From Gracilariopsis chorda (Eukaryota; Rhodophyta; Florideophyceae; Gracilariales; Gracilariaceae), in assembly GCA_003194525.1 (NCBI GenBank), contig NBIV01000130.1, positions 62,001 to 126,000 of the forward strand: a stretch of DNA of 64,000 nt. Reading direction: 5' to 3'. A model generated the notes under the pieces. The model made no database searches. It was not told the DNA's origin and saw only the letters and a program-made list of their open reading frames with translations. The position numbers and the translations under genes were made by a program. Of the stretch, positions 22,667 through 34,488 are shown one piece after another; position 1 is the stretch's first letter; each line of letters starts with the position of its first letter.

Positions 22667-22740
22667 GTTCTTACAGCGAAGGGATTCAAACCCGAGACCT
22701 CGGACCTTCGATTTACGTCCTGGAAACACTTGATCACATC
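22667..22740 (-). other. tRNA-like segment with pol III boxes (copy B)
   Basis: This is the same element as at 1,033-1,106. On the minus strand it has GTGATCAAGTG (A-box-like) and GGGTTTGAATCCC (B box with one change). Its preservation in both copies at the same place dates it to the common ancestor of the two. Confidence 0.45.
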
Positions 22741-22959
22741 ATAAGTTTATATTCTGGCAGGTTTCCAAAAAAACATGCATTATAAATACTAACATACAAA
22801 AGTTTTGGCCCATTAATTTGATATATTTGGCAAGGTTTTCCTGTTTCACTTGCTTCCAAGCAGTTTCGGGCACTATACCAAATTTCACGCCATCTCCGAA
22901 TTCCCGCGCAAATCAGACCATCCAAAATCTCTGAAGTGCGCTGGAAGATACACGTGCGA

Positions 22960-23760
22960 GAATTGAAAGACACGAAAAAGAAGCCGAACAGAAGATCACA
23001 CCGGTAGAGTCTGCTCTTAGCTTCCTTTCTAGCTCTATAGGCGAGTTTTTATCTGTTCCAAAGACCACTAAACCTCCTGTGCTTACTGGAAAGCAGAATA
23101 GTGATAGCTGGTTCATCAACGTCTGAAACCATTTCGAAGGAATGTCAAACGGGAAACCGCTTCCCATAGCACTCAGCTATCTTGGCGGAGCTGCTCAAGA
23201 GTCATACCTTGCCCAAGTGAAGAATGGAACAGAGTTGACTACACTCTACGAGCTATTTGATGGTCTGGAGACTTGCTTCAGAATAATGAACAAAGAAACA
23301 CTTCCCCGCGATAAACTGAGCACGCGGAAAGAGATGAAAGACGTCCAGCAGTACAATGAAGACTTATCGAAGATCATACTGGATATTCCTAATATGGGTA
23401 TGAAAAAACCTGTACACCGATACAAAAGAGGTCTGAAGAGCTTCCTTTGGACAGACCTTTGTACCAAAGACTACAAATCTGTTACTGACGCCATGAAGGG
23501 TGCGGAAGAGTTGAATGAGCGTATAGAAGAGGGAGTTCCAGTATGTTTGGCAGAATATCGGACCCGTACCGATGGATATTGGAAATGTGAAGTGAGAGAA
23601 GCTTAAACAGGAAAACAGAGAACACTGCCACAAGCACGGACTTTGTTTCCGTTGCAAAGGACCAGGGCATAGGACAAACAACCTGCGTTACCCAAACGCT
23701 TCCCGAGAAACTGACCGACATCTCGTCAGTTCCAATCGATACCACCGCACCAATAGAAAC
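22960..23760 (+). pseudogene. Gag relic (copy B)
   Basis: This is the better preserved gag of the two copies. The frame from 23,142 to 23,606 is open and includes LSYLGGAAQESYLAQVKNG, ELFDGLETCFRIM and ERIEEGVPV, a retrotransposon capsid region. A CCHC-like knuckle (CFRCKGPGHRTNN) follows at about 23,645-23,690 after a stop. A TGA at about 23,127 separates the N-terminal coiled-coil part. Confidence 0.65.
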
Positions 23761-23879
23761 AACAAACATCTCCACGACTAATATTAGGGTTGAACAACGC
23801 ATGGAACCCCCAAATGCGAGTGCCAATTTAGATCACAAGAAATATAGCCTTTTGACGTCAAATCCTGCGTCACCCTTTG

Positions 23880-24330
23880 AAACCCCAGCCCCAGGACTAT
23901 TACTTGAGCAAGTAGAAGTAAACGGAAGAAGATGTAAAGCATTGTTTGATAACGGATCCTAAATCAGCTACATTTCTAAATCTGTCGTTACACGAGTGGG
24001 AATGCCAAAAGTCAAAACGAACTATCAAACAGAAATGGCACATGGATCAAATACCGTCCTAAAAGAGATTGAAAAAGTAGGTGTCACATTAGAAATTGGA
24101 CAACTCGAAGAGTTAAGGCGGTTCAACATCGGCCCACTGTACGGATACGACGCAGTACTCGGAAACAAATGGCTCTACCATTGCAACCTTTACGTCAACC
24201 ATCGAACAAACGTTATATCATTCCTCCTCGAAAATGAGCAAGTTGTCACTCCAGCTACATGGAAAAGAAACAATAATATAACAACAATCAACGCGATCAA
24301 TAAATTTATCCAGAAGAAGTTACCAGTGTA
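23880..24330 (+). pseudogene. Retropepsin-like protease relic (copy B)
   Basis: The segment reads KALFDNGS followed by a TAA, then ISYISKSVV, and continues in an open frame (23,996-24,331) with DAVLGNKWLYHCN. This is the layout of a Ty3 aspartic protease: an active-site loop near D-N-G, a flap region and a G-x-x-W-L block. The usual D-S/T-G triad appears as D-N-G here, which may be mutation. It would process the polyprotein. Confidence 0.5.
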
Positions 24331-24379
24331 GGCCGTTCTTGTACGACAACAAAAGGAACCAAAGGAAACAAAAGCACAA

Positions 24380-27312
24380 GAACCCGACCTGAAGTCGTAT
24401 TTGAGTGATTACAAAGATGTGTTCCCCGATAAACTTCCAAAAGCACTACCCCAGAGACGAGAAGAAGACTTTAACATCGACCCATTACCCGATTCAACAC
24501 CACTAAGGAAAGGATTATATCGGGTTTCTGATAAAGAGATTACAGAACTGCGTAAGCAATTCAACGATTCACTTCAACAGGGTTTCATCTAACCGAGCTC
24601 AAGTCCTTGGGGTGTACCTGTACTGCTTGTCACCAATAAAGATGGTTCATGAAGGCTGTTCATAGACTGCTGAGCTTTGCACTAACTAACGATAAAAAAC
24701 AGCTATCCTATACCCAGGATTGATGACATATTCGATCAGCTAAGTGGAGCTAGAATATTCTCGAAAATAGATCTCCGTTCACGTTATCATCAAATATGGC
24801 TTTCCGAACATTCGGGTGCTAGAACAGCCTTTCGCACAAGATATGGTCACTTTGGGTTTAGTGTACTTTCCTCAGGTCTTACGAATGCGTCAGCTTCGTT
24901 CATGAGCATGATAAGCAGCGTATAACGAGAGCACTTAGATACGTTAGTCCTGTTATATCTAGATGAAATCGTTATTTATAGTACAAAAGAAGAGGAAGAT
25001 CTCAAGCATCTTAGATGTGCACTTGACAAACTGTGCAAGCATAAAATTTACGGGTAGCTTTCAAAATGTGAGTTCAAAAAAAAAAATTCGAGTACCTAGT
25101 ACACATTGTGAGTGCAAAAGGGATATCCGTCGAGGCGCCGAAAGTTGATGCAACCTTGAATTGGAGCACACTGAAAATCATACCCGACGTCCAGGCATAC
25201 GTCCAGGCATATTTCGGGTTAGTAAACTACTACCAAAGATTTATTAAGAACTGTTCCGTAGTATCAAGAAATTTGACCAACCTATGCGGAAAATCCGAGC
25301 TTGACTGGAACCAAGAATGAACTGAGAGTGTTGTGCCTCTGAAGAAAGCTATAACGACAACCCCAGTACTCAGTCACTTTGACCCAAAACCACACCTTCT
25401 CGGTACTACCGACGCTTCCAAATACTGCATTAGAGCTGTCATGGAACATGTTGAAAGTTATTCTAAGCGACCTGTAGCATTTTCGTCAAGAACATTGAGC
25501 GCATCAGAACAACGTTGTTCTGCCCACGAGAGAGAATGATTCGGAGTCACAGATACGCTACGAGTATGGGGAGTGTACCTTCTTGACCAGAAGTTCACAG
25601 CATGTACAGGCCACTACCCTTTGACGTATCTTGAAATTCTACCAAACCTATCTCAAAGACAGGTACACTGGCTGGAAAAAATCGTGGAATTGGATTTTTT
25701 CTTTTCAGGCAATCAAAGGGAAATCCAACATTGTCGCAAATATGCTTCCAAGGAATCCAAAACATGCTGTAAATCCTTAAGTGATGAAGTGGTCATTACT
25801 ACAGGAAGCAGTTTTCAGAACTTCTAAAGTCAATGGTGTACTCCAGCTTGGTCAATTATCCACAAAAGATACGCGCGCATTCATCAACGGATATCTAAAC
25901 CAAAAAAAGTTCAAAAATATATACAAATGTCCACAAGGTCCATTTCACAAACGAAACGGATTCGTTTTAAAGAAAGACAACTCTGCGTACCGAAATGCCA
26001 AACAAGACTGAAGATACTACAAGGCCACTACGACAAACCTGGGTCAGGATACCTAGCATTCAAAACGACCTACGAAAAGACTGGGAGGCTATAAAAGTGG
26101 AAATCGTTACGCCAAACGACTAAAGAATACGTCGACTAATGTCTGAAAGGTCAAAACACGAAATCATGAACCACAAAACCACAAGGTCAGCTACAACCAC
26201 TACCTCGGCCGAGAAGGAAGTGGGCGCAATTTAAAATGGACTTCATCACACAGCTTTCTGAAACGAAAAATGGGATCACTGCATTGTATGTAGTAGTGGA
26301 CCGCCTATTCATGTTGATAAGAATCATTCCAACTACATCGGATTTCAGTGACGTTCAGACTTCAAAACTATATTTTAAACCATATAAAGATATAAATATA
26401 TATAAATCATGGCCTTTCCGAAGTTATTATCTCTGACAGAAACAAGATTTGTATTGGCACCTTTTGGAAAGAACTATTCGGTCTCATTGGCACTAAGATA
26501 AGGACTTCAGCAGCATATCAGCCACAAAAAGATGGTCAAACCAAATAATTAACAGGTAAATCGAAGAAATGATTAAAGCATACGTCGATGTCAAGCAATC
26601 CAATTGGTATGAGCATCTCATATAGTTCCAAGTCGCATGCAACTTGTCAGAGAACTCAACTACGAAGTTTACATTATTATTTCTAAAGTATAGTGACGAC
26701 GTAACAGTACTACCGCTTGATAATCACATCGCAGAGAGTGGGGCAGCTCTCAAGTTCGTAGAAAGGATGAAGCAAGCATTAAGAGAAGCATTACCACAGA
26801 TTGAAAGACAGAATTGTTACTCCAATTCATACACCGAGAAGTTTCGATCCCCTTGCACATTGAAAGTTGGGCAAAAAGTCATGTTGTCCACAAAAAAACT
26901 CAATGCAGCCAACATGGGGACGAAATGAACGAAGCTGAGAATCCGAGACTGTGTGCCATTCAAGATCACAAAAAGACTTGGCCCAGTAACATTTCGTCTA
27001 GACTTAGGACATAAAGTGAAATCAAAGATTCATTATGTGCTCCACGCGACCGTTCTCGAGACATACCGAGAAGACAAATAAATTCGCCCAAATCCAGCTA
27101 AGCCAACCCCAGTAACATTGAAGGACGGGACAGAAAAGTATGAAGTGGAATGTAAACCACAAAAAATGGGCCACACGATTTGAATTTCGTGTCGAATGGC
27201 GCGGATATCCAAGTCATGAAAACACTTGGATGAAAGAGAAAGATCTCAGGAACTTCAAAGCACTTCAACAGCAGTATAAGAAGACGAACGGAATCCTACT
27301 CAGAAGAAACTA
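24380..27312 (+). pseudogene. RT, RNase H, integrase and chromodomain relic (copy B)
   Basis: RT runs from about 24,400 to 25,320, with [28 protein letters not shown] and YLDEIVIYS (YLDE replaces YLDD). RNase H follows (TTDASKYCIRAV, 25,400) and then integrase pieces (25,960-26,640). The C-terminal end has a chromodomain with GYPSHENTWMKEKDLRN (about 27,190-27,260). Stops occur in every domain, so this is a dead copy. Comparison with copy A would allow a good ancestral sequence to be rebuilt. Confidence 0.75.
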
Positions 27313-27340
27313 ACCATTCCAGTACCAACCAGCCCCCAGG

Positions 27341-27787
27341 ATGAATCATAACACCGACATTCAAGAGGCAAGAGAGTTTTACAACAATATCAACCTCGGT
27401 GGAAGATCACTATACAAGTGGATGGATGAAAGCACTAGCATCGAAGCAATTAACCTAATCATTTTCTGGGCAGCCTGCCATACATTCTTTTCATTCGCCC
27501 AACATGGTGAACCTTTCTACACCGACGAAGACGACATACTACAACAGCGACTATTCTTCAATTACGATGGCCAAATTCTGACGGATGTAGGCGATACATT
27601 TGAAATATATCTTTTCTACTACATGCTCGAACGTTACGGTCTCCTTACTGGTGAAGGAAGTTTTAAGGTGGAAAATTTTTGCTATATAAAAACATGTTGC
27701 ATAATTTATACAAACTACAAAAGGCAAGCAAATCCGATCAAAATAACTAAAATTATAGGTGAAGTTGATTGTTTTGACCTCATATGA
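27341..27787 (+). CDS. Retroelement ORF3, unknown function (copy B)
   Basis: This homologue of 5,050-5,496 begins MNHNTDIQEAREFYNNIN and keeps the AQHGEPFYTDE and LFFNYDGQIL blocks. After about residue 110 its sequence no longer matches copy A and becomes Lys/Ile/Cys-rich, so the end here is probably not original. Function is unknown. Confidence 0.4.
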   Translation: MNHNTDIQEAREFYNNINLGGRSLYKWMDESTSIEAINLIIFWAACHTFFSFAQHGEPFYTDEDDILQQRLFFNYDGQILTDVGDTFEIYLFYYMLERYGLLTGEGSFKVENFCYIKTCCIIYTNYKRQANPIKITKIIGEVDCFDLI

Positions 27788-27792
27788 GGTCA
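27775..27792. repeat. 18-bp palindrome equal to the core of the element 2 target site
   Basis: TGACCTCATATGAGGTCA is a perfect palindrome. The same 18 bp, split at its central ATAT, flank the piggyBac-like element at 34,509-38,538. This is therefore an unoccupied version of that target. Confidence 0.6.
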
Positions 27793-27837
27793 GCGGTATG
27801 ACAGACACTAGTTATATTCTACTCCATCTCTTGAAGA

Positions 27838-27978
27838 GATCGGTTACCTATTTGACATGTCTACCTGGCCTCAAAGCCGAGTTGACATCGTTTGTGGCAT
27901 ACTGTCAATATGACACGACAACATGCTTATGTGAGAAAAGCCTCCACCGACCACGTGGACAAAGTTGGCTTCGAAATA
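27838..27978 (+). repeat. Right terminal repeat of copy B (LTR remnant)
   Basis: This 141-bp direct repeat is the partner of 21,014-21,154 and ends TTCGAAATA like it. Copy A lacks this block after the matching AGAGAT sequence. Confidence 0.6.
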
Positions 27979-28829
27979 TGCAGATGCAATGAGTGATTGT
28001 AAAAGAATACTGCAGTTAGATTACAACTTACAACTACGGGATTATTCGTTATTGAAGAAAATTCAGGAAGCTTACCAAGAAAAAGGGTGTGCTCAGAAAC
28101 TCAAAAGTCTTAAAAGACAATCAACATCATCCTGCTTGCAGGAAAGAACTCTATTGTAGAAGGTTCATGTACGAGAAAGAGTTATTGCACTGAACTGGTA
28201 CGAGGAAGAAACGCTTATACGTAGCAAACTTTCAAGATGTAAAGTAGAAAACACTTACCTCAGTTGACGAACAAACGTCCTTTGCAACTGCGAAACGTAT
28301 TACGCTGCTTCCATATACTTCAATTAGAAAAGAATGTACAAAAACATGGAAAAAAATATCGCTTCACATGACGACTGTCAGGCTGACCAGAATGATTCGA
28401 CGGCTCGACAAGATTTACTACAACCATATGAAATCCCTACATCTTTTTGACGAATACACGCAAGTGGTAAAATAGTAGACAGTGGGGGCACAAAACCAGC
28501 AGACAGGAAACCTCAGAAGTCCTAATGAGTCTGCATCCTCTCTTCTGGAGTTCTTCCTCCGGAAGATAGGCTTTTATTGTAGCATTGGGTGTCTACATAA
28601 CTGGTGGTTCTGCTTGTTTCTACGCAGTGTTCCAGACACTATGGCAGAACGGTATCCACCTGAGCTGTATCGCTCACGGACGTACATTGAGCTCCAAATA
28701 TGTGCTGGTTTGCAGAGCTTTAAGCTCTTTTGCTGTCTCAGTGCTTCTATTTGTATTAGAAGAGCAATTGTTTTGCGTGGCGTATCAAAGATGTGTATGC
28801 GTACATTGCCCAGCTATCATCAAACTTTT
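27979..28829. other. No recognisable gene
   Basis: Short frames occur on the plus strand (for example the start of the long frame at 28,482), but none shows a domain before the integrase relic begins near 28,830. Confidence 0.35.
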
Positions 28830-29304
28830 CTGGATGTTACCACAGCCAATTTCATTTCCAAGCTTCCAAAACCTGAGCTTGGAAACAAATTGATTCTTGT
28901 CGTTGTCAAGAAATTGTCAACAGCAGCCACTTTTATGCCAAAGAACACCACAATCAATACGGTAGATGTGGTAAATCTCTTCGTTGATCAGGTTTTTTCG
29001 AGACACAGAATTCCTAGTAAGATGGATGGCGGAAAACTATTCAACTTCGAGTAGTTCCGAAGACTCAACAAAATTTTGAACATTCGTTTAAACATAGCTA
29101 CTCAGGATCATCCTCATACGGATGATCAATCGGAAAACATGATTTGCATCTTAACTATCATGATTTGAAACTGAACTCAGAAGAACAGTGATGACTGGGA
29201 TGACATGTTAATTGAACTCTAACATGCGTATAACTGATGTAAAACTAAAAGCACTGGACTAAAACCATTTGAAGTAGATTTTGGTCGCATCTCGAAGTCG
29301 AATC
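28830..29304 (+). pseudogene. Ty3/Gypsy integrase relic, third family, cut by Copia insertion
   Basis: The frame reads NFISKLPKPELGNKLILVVV, then NLFVDQVFSRHRIPSK, a Ty3-type integrase core in which the first catalytic Asp appears as Asn. Pieces further on (DHPHTDDQSENM with the region of the catalytic Glu, and STGLKPFEVDFGRISKSN at about 29,250-29,298) follow the normal order. A Copia element is inserted directly after this point and duplicates GAATC. The sequence after the Copia element (34,118 on) should be the continuation but is too decayed for me to read with confidence. Confidence 0.65.
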
Positions 29305-29904
29305 TATTGCACTGCAGCAAAATCCTGCATTACCAAAAACATCAGAATGTTTTACCATATCATGTTTGGCGCATTTGCGTGGCTTTCCATGTCGAAGAAA
29401 GGCGCTTGTCTGCGCAGGCATTCTGGTGAAATCTTAAGTTCTGTGATACAGATATTGAATTGTTTACGTTGGTGGCCACATTCTACACACTCTGTTTACA
29501 GGTTTACAGATTATGAGTCAGAATGAATTGTTAGATGAAGTAATAGTATTTAGTAGATTTTTTTTGTAAGTCCAAAGTTCATCGAAGTCTATATAAGAAC
29601 AAGTCTGATGCCCCATTCGTAAAGAGTTAGTTAAGCTCATCGCTAGACTGGGAAGAGCCTGTTTATTGCCTACCGGACTGCCGTATGGTTAGATAGCCAC
29701 GGTGGAACTACTCAGAAAGAAACTCCACCTTCAAGCAGGATGTAAGAAATATTTGAATACCTAAATAGACTAGGTCTGGAAGAACAGTATAAATAGAGAT
29801 AGATCTAGCTTGATCTCAGTAAAACGAAGAAATCAGCTTCAACTACCGCACTACACCTTCCCCACCGAAACTGCACTACACACTGCTCAAACTGAGTTTC
29901 AACA
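29305..29904 (+). repeat. Copia 5' LTR (600 bp, with internal insertion)
   Basis: It starts TATTGCACTGCAGC (the G of TG is mutated) and ends GTTTCAACA. Compared with the 385-bp 3' LTR it has about 215 extra bases, roughly between 29,445 and 29,670, with no match in the other LTR. Outside that block the two LTRs align well. Confidence 0.8.
29788..29796 (+). promoter_or_regulatory. TATA box of Copia 5' LTR
   Basis: TATAAATAG lies in the conserved second half of the LTR and is repeated exactly at 34,001-34,009 in the 3' LTR. Position and sequence fit the U3 promoter of the element. Confidence 0.65.
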
Positions 29905-29945
29905 GGTTTTGGGCTTCTTCGTATGCTGAGTGTTTAATTATAACT

Positions 29946-31250
29946 ATGGAAAATGCTCTTTTTGAATTGTCTAAATTACATTTTCTTTCATTTCAAGAAG
30001 ACAACTACCACATGTGGTCCCGGAAAATTGAACTTGCTCTATGCACAAAGGGTGTTTGGGATGTAGTCAACGCCACTGATGTTCTGGATTCCAATTCTAA
30101 TGAAAAAGAAGCCAAGAAGTATCAGAACAGGAAGCACATCGCGTTGTCATGTGTTCTCTTCTCAGTTATAAATTCATGTGTGGCGTCTGTAATTGACACC
30201 AAGGACTTTGCATTTGTTTAGAGTACTGCGTAGAACAACTTTGGAATGGTCGCACAGGCCAGTATTGATGGTCTGCTCGAAAATTATCAGAAGAGTCGTA
30301 TTTTAGCCGGGAAATCCGTTCTTCAGTACATGAACCAACTGCCAGGAACTGAGTATAGGCTCAGCAGCATCGGATAGTGCTTAGCCGAGAAGAAGAAACT
30401 CGTAGCACTGCTGAAAGTATTGAATACGGATTTGGACGTGACGGTTGAAGTGATACGGGCAACTACCAAGACTTTCAGAGATACTGTGCCCATGACTACT
30501 TCAAATAAAGCCCACGTAGGCTTGAGTCAAAGCAGGGAGTCCAGTAAAGAAACGGCTACTGCATTAATTTCAAAAGAAGGGACGCTTCTCAGTGAGAAAC
30601 GATCCTTTTTTTGTGACAGGATGCGTTGAATTAAGTTTTGCTGTCCAGACAACCCAAGGAAGGAAGATCAAAATGCCACTCGAGGTTCCCATTGGTGTCA
30701 TAATGTCCATGGAAAAGATATGGATGAGCCAGAGCCGAAGGCATGAATATCGTGCGTAGCAGCTGGACTGGCTCGGTGAGGCCACAGCTATGTCCTTGGG
30801 AAGCATAAATCGTATCTTGAATCACAAGCAAGCCAGCACATGGTCAACGACATTGAATTATTGGATGGTACTATCAAGGATGCACTACTTGCTACGGTAT
30901 CCGTAGGAAATGGGCAGTACGTAGAGATGAAAAGAACAGGGAAAGTGAAATTCCGAGGAATATGATTTGGAAAAAGACGCAACACATCTCTCGAAGAATT
31001 TCAATATGTTCCTGGACTGATGTGTAACCTTCTGTCAGTCAGTGCCATCCACCGAAATGGATATGTGGTGTTATGTCAGAACAATGATAGCGACGATGGT
31101 ATCTGCCTAGTAGTTAATCAGAATACTGCTAAGGTAATGCAACTAGGAGTGGAGAAGGAAGAAGGCCTCTATGAGATGGGTTTTCAGCCACCGTGAAAAC
31201 ATCTGCTTTTATAAGCAGTATGGAATGAACGCTCGGGTCACATAAACGAA
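29946..31250 (+). pseudogene. Copia gag and protease relic
   Basis: Gag begins with ATG at 29,946 and reads FLSFQEDNYHMWSRKIELAL, the usual Copia capsid start, for 91 codons to a stop at 30,219. Later parts include a broken zinc-knuckle region near 30,640. The protease segment near 30,820 reads LESQASQHMVNDIELLDG where an active enzyme would have L-D-S-G-A-S, so its catalytic Asp and Gly are lost. Several stops follow. Confidence 0.65.
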
Positions 31251-31890
31251 AAGAAAATCAGAAAAACTTGGAAAGAAGTAGAAGGCATGGAGAATGTGAA
31301 GGTATCTGCTCTAGATTTCTGTGAGCCATGTGCCCTTGGAAACTATTCAAGAGCACCAAAAATATCCACTGACCCCACGAAGAAGGCAAGAGAAGTCATG
31401 AATCTGGTACATTCAGATGTAATGGGTTGCATGAAGAATTCATCCTTGAAAGGAGAAAAGTATTGTGTAACTATCTGTTACGGCAAGAGTACCTTGTCTC
31501 TAGTACGATTTACCACAACGAGAGATCGCAGGTGGAAGAAGCAGCACGAGGAATGGTAGCCCATATAGAGCAGCAGTCAGGAAGGCAGCTAAGACGATTT
31601 CGGTGTGACAATGCAGGGGAGTATCTGTCACACTCCTTCCAGAAGTGGTTGAGAGAAAAAGGAGCGCAATTGGAGACCACTCAGGCATACAGCCCAGATT
31701 GCAATGGAAAGCAGAGCGCCTCCACCGACCACACAATGATAAGGCTCGAGCGATGCTCGCGGCACTTAAGGGCTCCCCACATTGAAAGAATATATAAGCG
31801 GATGCAATCAATAGCGCTAACTATCTCTGTAACAGAAGCTACACTAGCTCCAATGCTGTTACACCATACGAGGCTTTCGTAGAAATCATT
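31205..31890 (+). pseudogene. Copia integrase relic
   Basis: The zinc-binding part is seen as GHINEKKIRKTW and CEPCALGNYSR, then HSDVMG (first catalytic Asp, about 31,410) and, after a frameshift near 31,540, RRFRCDNAGEYLSHSF (second Asp) and the downstream block QLETTQAYSPDCNGK. This is the Copia integrase order. The shift and later stops make it inactive. Confidence 0.7.
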
Positions 31891-31899
31891 CCTGCTGGA

Positions 31900-33715
31900 A
31901 CAAACTTGCGCACATTTAGTTCACAATGCTATGTGCATATACCGAAACAAAAACGAAAGTCATTGAGAAAATATGGCGAAGGAGCGCATAAGAATATACT
32001 CATTGGTTATGAGAGATGTCCTTGTTACAAGTTATTCTACCCAGATTCAAGAAATAATGAAGTGTCCAAGGACGTCAGAGTGAATGAAGACATGGTAGGG
32101 TGGTTGAACACCATCAAGGACACGAAGACGGAATCTCTCGACTTGACATTGGTAAGACGTGTAGAGGACACGATACAACCTGAGAACATTGAGGTTTTAT
32201 CCAAGTGAAGTCAGAACAATCTGAAGTAGAAAACCACTCTCACGAAGAGTTATCTGAAGTAGAGATCGATTTGAAGTTGCTCACGCACTACCCAATTTCT
32301 CCAAGATGTTCTGGAATAATCCGAGAACCCACCACAAGGTATACTGTACCCCGAACGTTTTAATGGCATTGATGATTCGCGAAACGATAGGAATGTCTCA
32401 CAAGGACGTTACAGACCCATTCACGGACGCTGTGTGTGGAAATGAAGCACAGGAGTAGAGGCAGTCGGTGGTGCGCTTGAATATGAAGCTGGTCCAATTT
32501 AACGTTCGAGCGACGTTCTAACATGAGGAGCTTAAAGAAAAGATTCACATATCCCAGACTGAAGATTATGTGCAGAAAAGGAAGGAAAACAATGTCTATC
32601 TTCTCCAAAAGGCGGTCTATGGTCTCAAGTAAGCTTTAAGAGCTTCGTGGAAGAAGTACGCGCAGATTTTGAAGGCATTGGGGTGTATAGAGTCGAAGGC
32701 AAATCCTAGACTATTCTTTGGGGGTTCAGGAAATGGAGAGGAGCTGGGTACTGATCTATTTTTATGACGGACTTGTCGCTGAACAGAATGGAGAAAGCAT
32801 TATCTTTGTTCTCCAAGAAATCGGTCAGCATGCTCATATGGGCATTGCTATCACACCAAAGAAGTTCCCTGAAATCAGAATTAATTACTCCTAGAGTCAT
32901 GAAGAGCTTTTTATCTCCAATAGGCCCATGGGTGAGGCTTTGGTGAAGAAGTTTGGATTACAGATTGCAAAGCCTGTTTGTTACCCTGTCAAGGGTTTGC
33001 CATTGTTTCAGGGCAAAGATAAACCTGAACTAGAGTTAGTTGTTCCCTATAGCGAGCTGATAAGATCTGTGATGCATCGTTCCATAACAGGTCGCCAAGA
33101 CAGCAGATTTGAAGTAGGATTTCTGGCAAGATTCATGAATGGCTACAGAAAAGAGCATTCGAGGGCAGCAAATGGAATGGTCAGTTAATTGCTAACCAAA
33201 ATCAAATACCAGATCAAATACCCGAAACAAGCCTAACGGAATATGGTAGGATATTCTGATGCAGCTCTTGCTGGAGACAGAACAAATAGAAAGTCCACGA
33301 GTGGTTTTGTCTTCATACTTAGAAGAAGACCACCAGTAGCATAGAGGACTAAAAAGCAGACTATGATGGCGCAGTATACACTTAATTCAGAGTATGTGGC
33401 AATGCCCTTTACAGTCCATGAGGCAATCTAACTGAGGAGGCGTCCCACAGAACTACGGGAAGAAATACGATGCCCTGTTACCCTGTTTGTGAGCAATCAG
33501 GGAATGAACGCACCAAGCGTGGGTGAGTGCTACGATGAACGATCAAAGCACATTGATGTGAAATATCATCTTGTGCGAAGTGCAGTTCAACGCGGAAAAG
33601 TGAAAATAGAGTACCTGAACACTAAGAATATAATTGCAGATGTCATCACCAAGGCATTGGACAGAATGCCGTTCAACTGCGCCGTACATGCACTACAATT
33701 CAGTGAAGTGTAAGA
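31900..33715 (+). pseudogene. Copia RT and RNase H relic
   Basis: A linker with FSSQCYVHIPKQKRK and HKNILIGYERCPCYKLFYP precedes the RT, which is heavily broken between 32,250 and 33,190 (pieces such as KRRSMVSSK, FYDGLV and GKDKPELELVVPYSELI). RNase H at 33,245-33,700 reads YSDAALAGDRTNRKSTSGFVF and ERSKHIDVKYHLVR, the standard Copia signatures. The reading ends at 33,713 just before the purine tract. Confidence 0.7.
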
Positions 33716-33732
33716 AGTAAAAAGAAGGGGAG

Positions 33733-34117
33733 TGTTGCGTTGCAGCAAAATGCCACATTAACAAAAACATCAGAGAACAGTTTACCCTATTGTGGTTGGC
33801 GCATTTGCGCGGCTTTCCGCTTCGGACAATGACGCTTGTCTGCGCAGGCAGTCTGGTCGAATCTTCAGGTCTGATTATCGCGTACAAGAATGGTGCATGG
33901 TTACATAGCCACGAGTGGAATTCCTCACAGAGGATATCTACCTCTGAGCAGGATGTAAGAAATAGTTGGACAACTAACCAGACTAAGTCTGGAAAGACAG
34001 TATAAATAGGGATAGATCTAGCTTGATCTGAGTGAAAAGAAGGAAGCAGCTTCAACTACCGCACTACATCTTCCCCTTTGCAACTGCACTACGCTCTGGA
34101 AAAACTAAGTTTCAACA
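33733..34117 (+). repeat. Copia 3' LTR (385 bp)
   Basis: It starts TGTTGCGTTGCAGC and ends GTTTCAACA, with a TATAAATAG box at 34,001. It is followed by the second GAATC target copy. Confidence 0.85.
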
Positions 34118-34352
34118 GAATCTATCTCGCAAATTGGATTACTGTTGCACTTCAGTGCTAAGCTGTAGCTACAAATATCGCAAGACGCAGAGAATTTTGC
34201 CCATTGGCTCAATACAATTTCTAGTCCTTCTATGCAAATAGAAGCAGAGTTGACACAAAGTTCGAGACAAGTGACGTCATAATTCTTAACGTTGAAGGTA
34301 CTGCCAGAGCAGGCTTACTTCATGTAACACTTCAAGCTGTGCCACACCAAAA

Positions 34353-34434
34353 ACCGTAGATAGAGACTCGCTGGTCGATGTAACGCTACAAGATATGTCA
34401 CAGTTACAACCGTAGATAGAGACTCGCTGGTCGA
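34353..34434 (+). repeat. 26-bp direct repeat, two copies 56 bp apart
   Basis: A 26-bp stretch starting ACCGTAGATAGAGACTCG occurs at 34,353-34,378 and 34,409-34,434 without mismatch. No gene is visible around it (34,123-34,488). Confidence 0.6.
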
Positions 34435-34488
34435 CGCTACGTCCGTGGTAATTACTCCAAGCTCTCTTGAGCACTAGTGTCTATCGGA

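Larger units (their letters stand above)
21014..27978 (+). mobile_element. Ty3/Gypsy chromovirus, decayed copy B with short direct terminal repeats
   Basis: This second copy of the copy A family has the same gene order: zinc-finger ORF1, tRNA-like segment, gag, protease, RT, RNase H, integrase, chromodomain, ORF3. It is bounded by 141-bp direct repeats at 21,014-21,154 and 27,838-27,978, which I take as remnants of the LTRs. The left one is followed by unique sequence up to about 21,640, so the original LTR may have been longer. Stops and shifts occur throughout pol. Confidence 0.75.
29305..34117 (+). mobile_element. Ty1/Copia retrotransposon, complete but decayed, TSD GAATC
   Basis: LTRs at 29,305-29,904 and 33,733-34,117 flank gag-pol in the Copia order gag, protease, integrase, RT, RNase H. 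GAATC is duplicated at 29,300-29,304 and 34,118-34,122. A purine tract AAAGAAGGGGAG ends at 33,732, right at the 3' LTR. The 5' LTR is about 215 bp longer because of an internal insertion. The internal genes carry many stops. Confidence 0.85.
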
